DNA of 64,000 nucleotides, taken from Leishmania infantum JPCM5 (lineage: Eukaryota > Euglenozoa > Kinetoplastea > Trypanosomatida > Trypanosomatidae). Positions 1-9,522 of the stretch are shown here, one piece after another (positions within the stretch are counted from its first letter, which is position 1; each line of letters opens with the position of its first letter). The notes below the pieces were generated by a model. It saw only the letters and a program-made list of their open reading frames with translations, had not been told where the DNA came from and made no database searches. Location: assembly GCF_000002875.2 (NCBI RefSeq), contig NC_009410.2, positions 124,001 through 188,000 of the forward strand, read 5' to 3'. The position numbers and the translations under genes were made by a program.

Positions 1-1893
1 TCCGCCCGCATTGGCAGCCCGCGACTCGTAGGACTCGATGACGGCCAGCGCAGGGGGAAGGAAGAGCTGCACGAGAGCATCGCCCTGACTCTGAAGAGCA
101 CCTTTCTCAACGAGCACATGCACCAGCCCCGCCAGGCCCTTGATGGTGGTCGGGCTCTGCACGCGAGACAGCAGCTCCTGCACCGTGCGCAGCACCGTGT
201 TCACCATGGTGGGCGGCACGTCCGACAATGTAAAATGATTGTCTGAGACGAAGTTCTCTGTGGATTTGAGCGCAACCAACACCAAGACAACGCTCTGAGT
301 GGCAACGGCGTGCTGCAGCACCGTCTCCAGGGCGGAAAGAACTGCACGCCGGTCCTCCGTGCCGGTCACCGACTCACACCACATGCCCACCAACCACACC
401 ACACGGCGGGCAACGAACGGGGACGTCTGCGCCAGGGTGGCGGGGTCGAGCAAGGGCAGCAGCTTTCCGCGGAGAAAGCTGAGGTAGGAGGAGGTGTCCT
501 CGGAGGCCATGGTGTAATAGCCGATGCCGATCGCGTGTAGGGCCGCGGTTACAGGGCCCACATCTCCCTCCTGGAGCAGCTGGTTCACAGCAGCCCAGGC
601 CGCCGCAAGGCTCGGGCCAGCGCAAGCTGTCGAGCCGGTGAGAGCCAGAAAGAGCTGCTCTGCGCAACTCATCGTGGAGGTCTCGTCATCCATGTCCACA
701 TCCAACCCCGCCGCCACCTGCTCCGGGTGCCTCGACCACTCCGATAGTGCCTCCGGCGTCGTTGTATCCGCCAGGTACGCGCTGACGATGTGCTGCAAGA
801 AAGGGGCGAAGTACATAGAGGTGGTGTAGCACTGCAGGCAGTGCGCGATGAATGCATCGCCGTCTTCGGCGCTCAATAAGGAGGTGAAGAAGCGCAGCGC
901 TCGACACACCGCCTTTTCGGAGACCACGTCGCCAACAGGGCTGCTGACGACGGCTGACAGTAGTCGGAAGATGGAGTGCTCAGGCGTGTCATGCGCAGAC
1001 GACGGTGTCGACGCGGATGGCGCTGCTGCCGCCGCCTCATCAGCGAGCACAAAGAACGAAATGCCGAGCTCATGGAGGCGGCTCGGAAAGAACACGACGG
1101 TTGCCTCGTGCGTCTTGAGCGCGTACTCCAGCAGCCGCTGCCGCCTTTCGGCGTTCGGCGAGTCTGGCGCGTCCTGCCCCAGTCCCGCCGCAAGCCGCCA
1201 CGTCGCTGCTAAGAAGAAATGGCAAAACGCCGGATCGAAAACGCCGCGGCCAAATGTGCGCAGACTGCACTTGAAGAGGTACAGGCACAGGTCGTGCGCC
1301 TCGAGCATGCCTGTCTCGCTCGGGAGAAGTGAGAAGACGCCCGAAAGTGGCGCCACACAGGCGCGGCACACGCCTTCGAAGACGTTGCCAATGCGGCAGC
1401 CTTGCATTTCTTTGAGAAAAACGTGCAGGTAGAGGAGCACGTATGTGGCACGCGCGTGCGACTGCGCCGCGGTGGCCTTCTCAAGCTCCGACACGTAGGA
1501 CGTGACTACATGCTGTATGGCGAGCGGCAGAGCACCGAGCTGGGCCCTGCGAGAGCCGCGCTTCGCCATCAGAGCAACTATGCGGCTCACCTTTCGCGCC
1601 AGCAGAATAGGCGGGTTCGCCTCAGCGAGGAGAAGGCGGACGTACGATTCCAGAAACCGCTCCTGCGTTTCCTTGGGCACCGCATTGTGCCACGACTCGT
1701 CCAAAAACGCGATGACAAGCGTGCAGAGGAAGAAGCGCAGCTCCGCCTGGAGCTGCTGAGACGCGATACCATCGTAGGTGTGCTGAAGAAACACCTCTGG
1801 CTCCCGCTCCTGCAAGTCGCGCAGCTGCGCCGCGGCCTGCTTGCGCGCTGCGTTGTCCACCGAGCTCCGCAGCACTTCAAAAAGCGCGTCCAT
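1..1893 (-). CDS. Importin-beta/exportin family protein, 3' end outside window
   Basis: Open frame of 631 codons from an ATG at 1893 running off the left edge, so the C-terminus is missing. The N-terminus begins MDALFEVLRSSVDNAARKQA, with an early helix pattern (AQLRDLQEREPEVFLQ) like the first HEAT repeat and importin-beta N-terminal domain of karyopherins. A second block (SYVRLLLAEANPPILLARKV) resembles the segment where importin-7/8/11-type receptors count their first HEAT repeats. The rest is leucine- and alanine-rich amphipathic helix throughout, as expected for an alpha-solenoid of about 1000 residues. The expected role is nucleocytoplasmic transport with Ran-GTP, but the cargo cannot be inferred. 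The family assignment rests on the N-terminal pattern only. Other solenoid proteins such as CSE1 or exportin types remain possible. Confidence 0.6.
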   Translation of the reverse strand, partial: MDALFEVLRSSVDNAARKQAAAQLRDLQEREPEVFLQHTYDGIASQQLQAELRFFLCTLVIAFLDESWHNAVPKETQERFLESYVRLLLAEANPPILLARKVSRIVALMAKRGSRRAQLGALPLAIQHVVTSYVSELEKATAAQSHARATYVLLYLHVFLKEMQGCRIGNVFEGVCRACVAPLSGVFSLLPSETGMLEAHDLCLYLFKCSLRTFGRGVFDPAFCHFFLAATWRLAAGLGQDAPDSPNAERRQRLLEYALKTHEATVVFFPSRLHELGISFFVLADEAAAAAPSASTPSSAHDTPEHSIFRLLSAVVSSPVGDVVSEKAVCRALRFFTSLLSAEDGDAFIAHCLQCYTTSMYFAPFLQHIVSAYLADTTTPEALSEWSRHPEQVAAGLDVDMDDETSTMSCAEQLFLALTGSTACAGPSLAAAWAAVNQLLQEGDVGPVTAALHAIGIGYYTMASEDTSSYLSFLRGKLLPLLDPATLAQTSPFVARRVVWLVGMWCESVTGTEDRRAVLSALETVLQHAVATQSVVLVLVALKSTENFVSDNHFTLSDVPPTMVNTVLRTVQELLSRVQSPTTIKGLAGLVHVLVEKGALQSQGDALVQLFLPPALAVIESYESRAANAGG

Positions 1894-3587
1894 CGTCGAA
1901 CGCGTCACTCCAGACGTGTTCGCGTGCATCTCTTTTACTGGACGGAAGCAGGGGGGCGCACGAACACACGCGGAGGCCAGACATGGACAAGCAAGAGAAA
2001 GCCCTGATGACGCAGATGCAAGCGGTGAGAGTGGATCGTGAAAGAGGTGCGACCCGGCGCGCGCACAGGGCGGAGCGAGGGGTTGAACGCGATTGAAGGA
2101 AGAAGATGAACAGATGGAGTTTCAGAAAGGCCGCAGCAAAGTAGAGTAGACGTGCCAGAAGCTACCGAGGCAGCGAACGAAGGACGACACGAGCCTGTCG
2201 CCCGTAACAGCGCAACTGTGCAGAGGGAGGGGCGAAGCGCCCTGGGCATCTTGCCATGGTTCACTAGCGTGTCCACTTCGAGCGAGCCTGCGCCCGCGAC
2301 AACTGCTTCCCTGCTCTTGCTGCGGTTGTTAGCTTTCTTCGCTCGAGGAGGAGAGGAGGGCTTTGTGTCGCTGGACGCTTCACTGCACTCCCGCAAGAGA
2401 GTGCGCATGCCCTTCTCTCGTTGCTTTAAGTAGGGGGTGGGTGAAAGCAGTCAGGCGATGTTATGGATCTCCGTGGCGCACACCCAACACGCACTGATAC
2501 GCAGACAAAGTCACATGAGAGGGCCGGTGCGCCGCAGGCATGCGCTTGTGTGGTCGAATCAACAGCACCACCCGCGCACAACGTTCTTCGCGTGGGTCTG
2601 CAACCAGATCTGCACGTCAGCTCGCGAACAAGGGGAGAGGAAGGGAGGGGAGGGAGGACGTGGAGTTGTATGTCTGCCTCTCGACGCGTCTGAAGAGCGT
2701 TTGTCTCCCCACCGAGTCCACCCGGTGCCATTCAACGCGACTCGAACGGCCCCCCTCCCCGCGCCACTCCAGCCCTGGACCTTCACAGACCCGTCCCGTG
2801 TGTGGTGCCCATGCAGCCGTAGACACACGCGCGGTACACCAGCGCGCCGGCCCGATCATCGAAGCACCGCCTCGGCCTCATACTCTGTCCACTCACACCT
2901 CGGCCCCCGCAGGTCGCCTCGCAGCCGCTCACGTGATGCCCAGTCGCCACCTCGCGCATCCCTCCCCGCCCCTCCCCCTCGCGGTGGCTCAGCCTCCCCA
3001 CACCGGTGTGGGGCGTGTGTGGGTCGGGGGTAGGGGTGAGGTACCTTCGAGTCACCCTGATGCTTTGCCTATTCTCATATGGATGCCACAGACGTGCCCA
3101 CGGTCGCGGGTCGCGCCGACGCAACGCCGCCCCAGGACACGACCACCGACATCAGCAGCCACACATCGCTCTGGCATCCCTACCTAGGTGGGTGCCTCCC
3201 CCTGACACCACCAGCAGGGAGGGGGGGGGAGGGGCTCGGCATCGGCAGGGAGAGGGGCAGGGGCTGGGTGGTCGACTGGCTTCTCCCGGACAGAGAGTGC
3301 GAGCACCGGACCCTGTTTATACCACACACGCGAAGCGGTGTTCTCGCCTTCATTACAGTAAGCGGAGGAGACCGAGAAAAGAAACGAAGGAGCGTATTCG
3401 CCGCGCCGAGGTCATGGAAGTGGAGCAAAAGGGGCGAGAAGGGACGGAAATGAGGGCCGCGTAGATGGGCGTGCATGCGGTCGTGCTGCACGCCACATGC
3501 CGGCATCAGCGTCGACCATAGTCCCCCTCTATCACTTCCCTCACTGCCTCACGTTTCACCACGTAGTAGTGGAGAACCGTATTCGCC
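1894..3587. other. Intergenic region with a SIDER-like element
   Basis: Spacer between the GPN2 stop and the importin-family start. It holds the 5' UTR of the left gene, the 3' UTR of the GPN2 mRNA and a dispersed repeat at about 2784-3390. Open frames here are short, in low-complexity sequence and mutually overlapping; none looks like a gene. Confidence 0.6.
2784..3390. repeat. SIDER-like degenerate retroposon, copy A
   Basis: About 600 bp sharing ordered blocks with 43194-43784. Both copies start with a CACAGACCC..CGTCCCGT motif. Both then share a CCCCTCGCGGTGG block, a core with GCGCCGCCC..AGGAC followed by ACATCAGCAGCCA, and a late GGACCCTGTT block before GCGAAGCGGTG or its variant. An A- and G-rich stretch closes the right end. 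Size, degeneracy and location in a 3' UTR fit Leishmania SIDER elements (short relics of ingi/L1Tc-type retroposons). That family name is inferred; the shared blocks are seen directly. The A-rich end on the right would make the element antisense to the local mRNA, which is uncertain. Confidence 0.6.
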
Positions 3588-4568
3588 TCAGAAGAAGTTA
3601 CCGATCGCGTTGTCCACCTCTTGCGTGAGGCGCAGCATCATCTCCTGGTTTTGCACGTCCAGCGGTACGTAGCCGACAAGCCCGTAGCCCTCGACCACGT
3701 CCATCAATAGCCGGGTGTAGCGGTACACGCGGCCTCCGTGCTTCGGGAGATCAATCGTTGTCAGCTGCGCATCCTCGGCGCGCTCCTCTGGCGTCAACTG
3801 AGGTGCCGGCTGCGCAGCGGTCACGAAGTGCTGCGCCATGCGATGTTCATGACGGCGGCGCTGCAGTTGCCGCCGCCACAGCCGATCCATGTTCTCGGAG
3901 AGCATGGCGGACGCGTTGAGGTAGGTCGCGCCATCATCGCCGGTGTCCTCCAGTACCTCGGCCGGCAGCGTGTCCCATTTACTCAACACGTTTACGTGTG
4001 GCAGCTCATGATCGATCATCGTCGTTAGTGACAGCACGCACGAGGAGACGTACGTCGGCAGGTCGCGCGTCGCAATGCCAGCGTCGACAAGGTGCACCGT
4101 ACACAAGCTACACTGCAGCCTCTTCGCCAGAGCATGAGTGAGGGTCGGCATGACTTGCGCGTCGACGTAGAACTCTACCTGCCCAGGGCAGTCGATGAGA
4201 AGGTATGGTGCTCTTAACGTCTTTGCGCCGGCTGCGGTCATCTCCGTCGCCAAAACCTCCTGCACGCGTCGCTCCACCGCCTCCTCCACCTTGGCGAGGA
4301 CCCAGTCCACGTTCGCCTGCATCACTGCAGCGCAGAACAAGTATGTGCCGTTGGGGCCCAGCCCCTCCTCCTGCATAACGGTGGCGTGGTCGACAAGCTC
4401 GCGGATGTCGACATCGCACGGGTATGGGAAGATGTCCTCGTTAGCGGGGTCGAGGTTCAGCATGACGACTGGTCGAGTTGGGTCGTAGACGCTCAGGAAC
4501 TGCCGCTTGCCCTCGCAGTACGTCGTCTTGCCGCTCCCTGGCGGGCCGCATATGAGCTCACCAAACAT
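3588..4568 (-). CDS. GPN2: GPN-loop GTPase 2 (GPN2)
   Basis: Protein of 326 residues, near the usual GPN2 length of about 310. The P-loop GPPGSGKTTY lies at residues 8-17, the family-defining Gly-Pro-Asn loop at 71-73 (EGLGPNGTY), the G3 motif DCPGQVE from 126, and the base-recognition motif SKWD at 196-199. The LPHVNVLSKWD context and the late GYGLVGYVPLDVQNQE segment are typical of GPN2 rather than GPN1 or GPN3. GPN GTPases help assemble RNA polymerase II and carry it to the nucleus. An in-frame extension runs upstream to 5186, but it is low complexity and the P-loop sits at the usual distance from the ATG at 4568, so that start is used. No break is visible. Confidence 0.92.
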   Translation of the reverse strand: MFGELICGPPGSGKTTYCEGKRQFLSVYDPTRPVVMLNLDPANEDIFPYPCDVDIRELVDHATVMQEEGLGPNGTYLFCAAVMQANVDWVLAKVEEAVERRVQEVLATEMTAAGAKTLRAPYLLIDCPGQVEFYVDAQVMPTLTHALAKRLQCSLCTVHLVDAGIATRDLPTYVSSCVLSLTTMIDHELPHVNVLSKWDTLPAEVLEDTGDDGATYLNASAMLSENMDRLWRRQLQRRRHEHRMAQHFVTAAQPAPQLTPEERAEDAQLTTIDLPKHGGRVYRYTRLLMDVVEGYGLVGYVPLDVQNQEMMLRLTQEVDNAIGNFF

Positions 4569-6142
4569 GAATGCGTGCTTTGCCGTTATGTTGGCCACTG
4601 TGTGTCGTGACAGGAGCGCATCCGCGTCTGTATGAGGCGTGAAGGGTGTGCGTGAGAGCGGGCAGGAGCGCACCCCCACAGTGTTACGAGCCTGTTCCGC
4701 TGCGCTCAGGCAGGAGAGTCGAGCAAGCCTACCTGCCAAGGGACAGGGGCCGCGCATACGTATGCGCAGCGGTCCGTCAGCGTGCCCATGCGCCCACGAG
4801 TGTTCCACGACGGTAACCACAGACACGAGCAAAAAAAAAAACGAAAACGGGCGCGTGCGCGGCGATCGCACGAAGGGGAAGGGGGCGGGAGAAGGTGAAG
4901 GCGGGGAAAGGCTGTTGGCGGAGAAGCGGAGCGGCAACAGAAGCGAGCTCGCAGGTGCCGCTACGTACCCTCTGTGAGGCATGGGTGGGTGTGGATGCCC
5001 GCGTCTTTTTGCACGCGTATGCTGGCGACGGCATCCATCGACTTTGCCAAGGCACATAAAAGGGGAAAGAGGGCAGTAGCGAGGAGCGGGACGTGCGTAG
5101 CTGCCGCCTACAGCCTCACCACTCGCGGGCCTACCCCTCCATCTTTCCCTGTGTCGCTGCCCGATACCTTTGCTTCCATTTAGCATTCACTTATCTGCCT
5201 GCATTGCATCAATCCGTCGTCCGCTGCTGCCCCAACCCCCCAACGCCCCACCGGCCCACTCACCTCCCTCTCACACAGCAACCCGAAGCTCTCTCGGTCC
5301 CTCGACGAGTACACCTCGGTTCACCAGAGGCACACGCTGTGCAGCGAGGAGCGGGAGAGAGCAGAGGAACACAGCGCGAGGAGAAAATGAAAGCAGCGAG
5401 GGGGTGGCGGGCAACGGCAAAGTTCACGTCACGCACCCGCGTGGCATCGTGTTACACGCAAGCCGACGCAGCCAGTCACGTGTGCATAGGTGGCGAAGAC
5501 GTTTGTGTGTGTGTGTGTGGGTGGGTGGGTGGGTGGGTGTGCGCGTACCGGAGGTAGCTGCTGCACATCGTTGATCAACACTCTCCCGCATATCCTGTGC
5601 CTCTGCTTGGCTGTGATGTCACGCTTCCTCCCTCCACCAACCGGCCCACCCACTCCCGCTTCACAACGGGGCCAGCTTCATGTCCTTCAGTATCGCCAAC
5701 ATCAGAGAGCAGAGACTAGGCGCGGCGGGAAACCCTAGGAAGGGGCGGAAGGAGGGAAGGCAAGCGACTTGGCGGGGGAGAGGGGGGTACATCGACAGGG
5801 GTGAGGGAGTGGGGCAGGCAGAGAAAGGGCAAAGGGAGGTTTTATGGGTGCGAGTGAAAAGGTCGAAAGTCACTACGCTTTACCCCCACCGCCCGCTCCT
5901 GCTTCCAGGCGCGCGGGATCTGCTGTGAGACCTCCCTCACCATATTAGGAGCCCATCACCACGCCATGGGCGCGCACGTGAAGCACACCCGCGGGGGTGT
6001 TTGATGGCACTCGCACACAGACACACACTTGCCGCCAGCGTCATCGGTCGCCGTGGTCTTCGCCACCTGCGCCGAGAGTTGTGGGTGTCTGCAGGAGCTT
6101 TTACTCGCCGTGGAGCTTTTCCAGTCTACCTCGGCTGCATCA
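4569..6142. other. Intergenic region
   Basis: Holds the GPN2 5' UTR, with a long polypurine tract at about 4828-4925 (polypyrimidine on the coding strand, the probable trans-splicing signal), and the 3' UTR of the nucleotidyltransferase mRNA. A (TG)n/(TGGG)n microsatellite lies at 5504-5542. No gene seen. Confidence 0.55.
5504..5542. repeat. (TG)n/(TGGG)n microsatellite
   Basis: About 14 bases of alternating TG followed by five GGGT units. Several similar tracts lie in other spacers of this window. Confidence 0.9.
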
Positions 6143-7942
6143 TCACAGCACACCCCCAACGTACATGTTCGTTTCTGCGTCCCACATGTTTTGCACGAGA
6201 TGCGGCTCCCTCGCCGCCCGCCGCGACACGTCCCGCCAGTTCCGCACATCCGACGTGGCCTTGGCAAAGTAGTGAAGCAGTTGGGACTCCATTGTCGCTG
6301 GGGAGGCGTTGGCGTCGAGGAGGCCCACAAATGTGGCCGAGGCTCGCTGGAAGAGCGGCATGACGCGCGTGGCGAAGAGGGTAGCCGCCTTTGCGCAGTT
6401 TGTCTCGGGGCGGATGGGGTTCACAATGTAGAGCTCATCGGCCGGTGGCTTGGTGAACGTCTTCTGCTGCACGTAGTCGATGCCGAGGCGGCGGAAGTCA
6501 AACTCGGTACCGTAGTACTTGAGGAAGCCGGCAAGAAGGGCGCCAATGCTCCGCTGCAGCTCCGCCGAGAAGCGGGTGCGCACGCACTGCTGCAGGTACC
6601 AGAGAACGAGCAGCGAGATCGGGAAGGAGCCGAGGCCGCCCATGCTCGGTTCGTCGAGGCCGCAGTTGTTCACCAGTGCCTTCACGAGTACGATCAACGG
6701 TCGCGCCATCTCGTTGCCTGGCGCGCAGAGCAGCTCGCACAGGTAGTTGGAGGACACGCAGCCGCTCTGTTCGAACGACAGATCCACCTTTACGTCATCG
6801 CGGCGGTGGCGGCACTTCACTATTGGCACCTTCGCGTGGGCAATCGAGGTTACGTGGATGAAGCTCTGGCTCTTCCGCATGCGCTCCGCCACGATCCGAA
6901 CAGCCGTCGAGAGGGGCCCCTTGAGACTCTTCGGAGGCACGGAGCCGGTGGCCGCGGAGGCGATTGTAAGCATCGCGCATGACAAGTTCGCTGACATGGC
7001 ACTAGCGATCTGCTCATCGCCGCTGCGCATGAGGACGCAGTCCACGTCACTTGCCGGTATCACGAGCCCAGTGCAGAGGCTGCCGTAGATCTGGATATCC
7101 ATGCCGGCTCGCTGCATCGTCGTGCGGATGTCATCGAACACGCGCAGCTTCGTCTCGCGATCCTCGGACGTAGGGGAGAGACAGTAGAGGAGTTCGATCA
7201 GCTTCGCGTCGAAGGCAAGGATGCATCTGGCGAGAGAGGAGGGGGGTATCAGCGACTGGACAATTTCACATGAGATCCCCAGCGAGGATGACAAGACGGG
7301 CGAAGGGCCCAAGGCTGCTGCCACGAGCACCGAGCCGGTCTCTGTGCGAGGGCGGCGCGCGCCGGAGCCAACGCTACGGTGGCCATCCTCGTCATCAGCG
7401 CTAGAATCACTGCTGCGTCGGCGACGGCTACCGTGGTGACGGTTCGCTTGTGGCCGCGGTGCGCCATGGGTTCGGCTTGAGCACACGTCACTGCGCCCGT
7501 TGTGCGGCGACCGTGGGTGCCGCCCATCCATCGCCTTTCCGTCATCGCGACGCGCCGGGTGAGGGGAGAGCTTGTTCGCCACGTTGGCAGCAGCCTTGCC
7601 CATGTTGCCACGGCGAGGGGTTCGATCGAGCTGCCCGTGCGGAGTTGCCAAGTGTGGCCCTCCCGCTGGCGTGTGGGGCTCTTTTCGAGCAGCCGGCATG
7701 CGGCTGGGGTGATTGTAAGGGAAGAAATGTGGCGGCGCGTTGTCGCCGCTCAGCGAGCTGGGCAACGGAGCTGGGACGTCAGACGACGACTGTGTCGGAT
7801 GCCCCTCGGGGGCCGGATGTGCATAAGATGTGCTTCTTGTCCGCGGCTGGGCAAAGCTGCTGCTCAGCTGATGCGTGATGGTGCGCTCTATGGCTCGATC
7901 GAGAGAAGCAAGGTCTTCGGGATTCATCCATGTACGAAACAT
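6143..7942 (-). CDS. Non-canonical poly(A) polymerase / TUTase-like nucleotidyltransferase (TRF4 type)
   Basis: Protein of 599 residues. The first about 230 are low-complexity and rich in Ser, Pro, Arg and His. A DNA polymerase beta-like nucleotidyltransferase core follows: the YGSLCTGLVIPASDVDCVLM block near residues 283-302 carries the conserved GS and the paired Asp residues that bind metal. The third catalytic Asp is probably in KVDLSFEQ about 100 residues later. A PAP-associated segment (GSFPISLLVLWYLQQCV, near 440) follows. This arrangement fits TRF4/Cid1-like enzymes, which add A or U tails to RNA in nuclear surveillance, and the kinetoplastid ncPAP/TUTase set. I cannot separate nuclear ncPAP from a TUTase by reading. 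The ATG at 7942 is the first in frame; another lies at 7927. Confidence 0.85.
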   Translation of the reverse strand: MFRTWMNPEDLASLDRAIERTITHQLSSSFAQPRTRSTSYAHPAPEGHPTQSSSDVPAPLPSSLSGDNAPPHFFPYNHPSRMPAARKEPHTPAGGPHLATPHGQLDRTPRRGNMGKAAANVANKLSPHPARRDDGKAMDGRHPRSPHNGRSDVCSSRTHGAPRPQANRHHGSRRRRSSDSSADDEDGHRSVGSGARRPRTETGSVLVAAALGPSPVLSSSLGISCEIVQSLIPPSSLARCILAFDAKLIELLYCLSPTSEDRETKLRVFDDIRTTMQRAGMDIQIYGSLCTGLVIPASDVDCVLMRSGDEQIASAMSANLSCAMLTIASAATGSVPPKSLKGPLSTAVRIVAERMRKSQSFIHVTSIAHAKVPIVKCRHRRDDVKVDLSFEQSGCVSSNYLCELLCAPGNEMARPLIVLVKALVNNCGLDEPSMGGLGSFPISLLVLWYLQQCVRTRFSAELQRSIGALLAGFLKYYGTEFDFRRLGIDYVQQKTFTKPPADELYIVNPIRPETNCAKAATLFATRVMPLFQRASATFVGLLDANASPATMESQLLHYFAKATSDVRNWRDVSRRAAREPHLVQNMWDAETNMYVGGVL

Positions 7943-9522
7943 GACGCGAGTCGTGAGACGGCGAGGCCTCTGTGTGTGCGTGTGTGTGAAGGGGGTAGGG
8001 TGCACTTGCTAGCAAGCGCTCAAGCACACACGTGCGCGCGGACAAGAAAAAGAAAGAGACAGAGGTGGGGGGGGGGTGTAGAGATCAGGAGAGGGGTGAT
8101 GCCTGTCGGCAACGTGGCCTGTTGCCTTGGAGATCGTTGTCCTCATTTGTGAGCGCGTATGCGTGCGCGCCTCGGTCAGCATGAGATGAAGCACGGTAAA
8201 CTTTACGCCGCGGCCCCCCACATGCTCCGCGTCTCTCCTCGCTGCTGCTGTGCCACCCGCAAGCCCACACAACGAGTGGGGGCGTGCGGCGAGAGGCCGA
8301 GCGGCAGGCAGCTGCGGAGGGACAGACAGAGCGGAGGACCTGTCACGAGGTGAGCGCGAATGGAGAAGGAGCTGTCGGAAGGGCCAGGCAGCCCAGCTGC
8401 ATTCAACGACAACGTTCTGCAAGAGCAACAACGCACAACGAGACGCGTGCTGCATCGTACAGTGAGGAAGAGGAAGCGCAAGCGCCCAGAGCGTCATAGG
8501 CGGAGGCACACACACACACACAGAACGAGTACGTGGGCAGAACAGTCCACGTGACAGACATGTTCAGGCGGCGGCGAGCGGGTAGACATAGAGAGCGAGG
8601 ATGGGAGCAATCTGGGAAAAGTGCACGCACCTGACATATACACGCGCTCGCAACTATGCCACATAACCTCCGAGCGCCTCCGCGGACGAGAGAGAGCTGT
8701 GCGCAGGGAGGGGGAGGAAGGAGGGAAAATTGGATGGGAGGAGGAAAAGAATGGAGGCGCTACGAGCACCCTTCTCTTCCGTGCCGCCTCAAGCAAGATG
8801 CCACTCGGAGGTAGCGCAGGGCGAAAAAGGGGGGAAAGAGAGAGATGCGGGCACCGTGCAGCATGGTGAGCCATACCGTCATGGCATTCGCTACGCAGCG
8901 TCGGCAGGCGCCCACGCGAACAACAAGGACAGAGACGCTCGTGTACGTTCCACAGCAGGGCAAAGAAAAAGGAGGACAAGCAGAGCGAACATCAACAAGG
9001 GAGGGGGGCGCGTGATAGACGGCCCTTAACGTGACTCGCCGACAGGAGAGAGACTCCGTGGGAGGGCGGGGCACGTGGATGCATACTCGGTCTCCTCTCC
9101 TCCTCCTCTCCCTCTCCTGCCATTGTTGGGGTGCCCCCCACCACCGCACCCATCCATCCATTACCCCCTCCTTTCGTCTTCCATCCATGCATCCCGCTCC
9201 CATTCGCGTGCTTTAGCGTTCCTTCTCGGAGGCGCAGAAGGAAGAAGAAAACCAAAAGCCATGTTATGTACATCGGCAGCAACCCACAGCGGCAGTCACT
9301 GAAACGCAGCGCTCACCTCGAGCTCAGCGAGGCCAGCCACGAAGAAGCGCGCAACGCCATGGGCTCAGCACATAACCGACGCGGTCACACTCCGTGTCGT
9401 CTGACCCGTTGGGGCATATGCGCTCAGGAGGAGGAGGCGAAGGAGTAGGGAGAAACTAGGCGGTGCGAGAGCCATCACCGCCGCAACGGATCCCTCTCTG
9501 TACGCTGTACACTGCCCTTCTC
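7943..9522. other. Intergenic region
   Basis: Contains the nucleotidyltransferase 5' UTR and the 3' UTR of the LRR mRNA. Visible features are a G run near 8068-8078, a short (CA)n at about 8508-8522 and polypurine stretches around 8700-8850. No coding signal found on either strand. Confidence 0.5.

Noticed and set aside
4569..5186. N-terminal extension of GPN2 with 206 extra residues
   Set aside because: It is low complexity and would put the P-loop far from its usual place near the N-terminus; no presequence pattern is evident.
7943..8005. Longer N-terminus for the nucleotidyltransferase
   Set aside because: The extension starts with GTG and reads a (CA)n tract as HTHTHT; it is UTR. The first in-frame ATG is 7942.
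8700..9030. Possible gene on the plus strand in a purine-rich stretch
   Set aside because: The frames are short, read Arg/Glu/Gly low complexity and overlap one another; this is UTR sequence.
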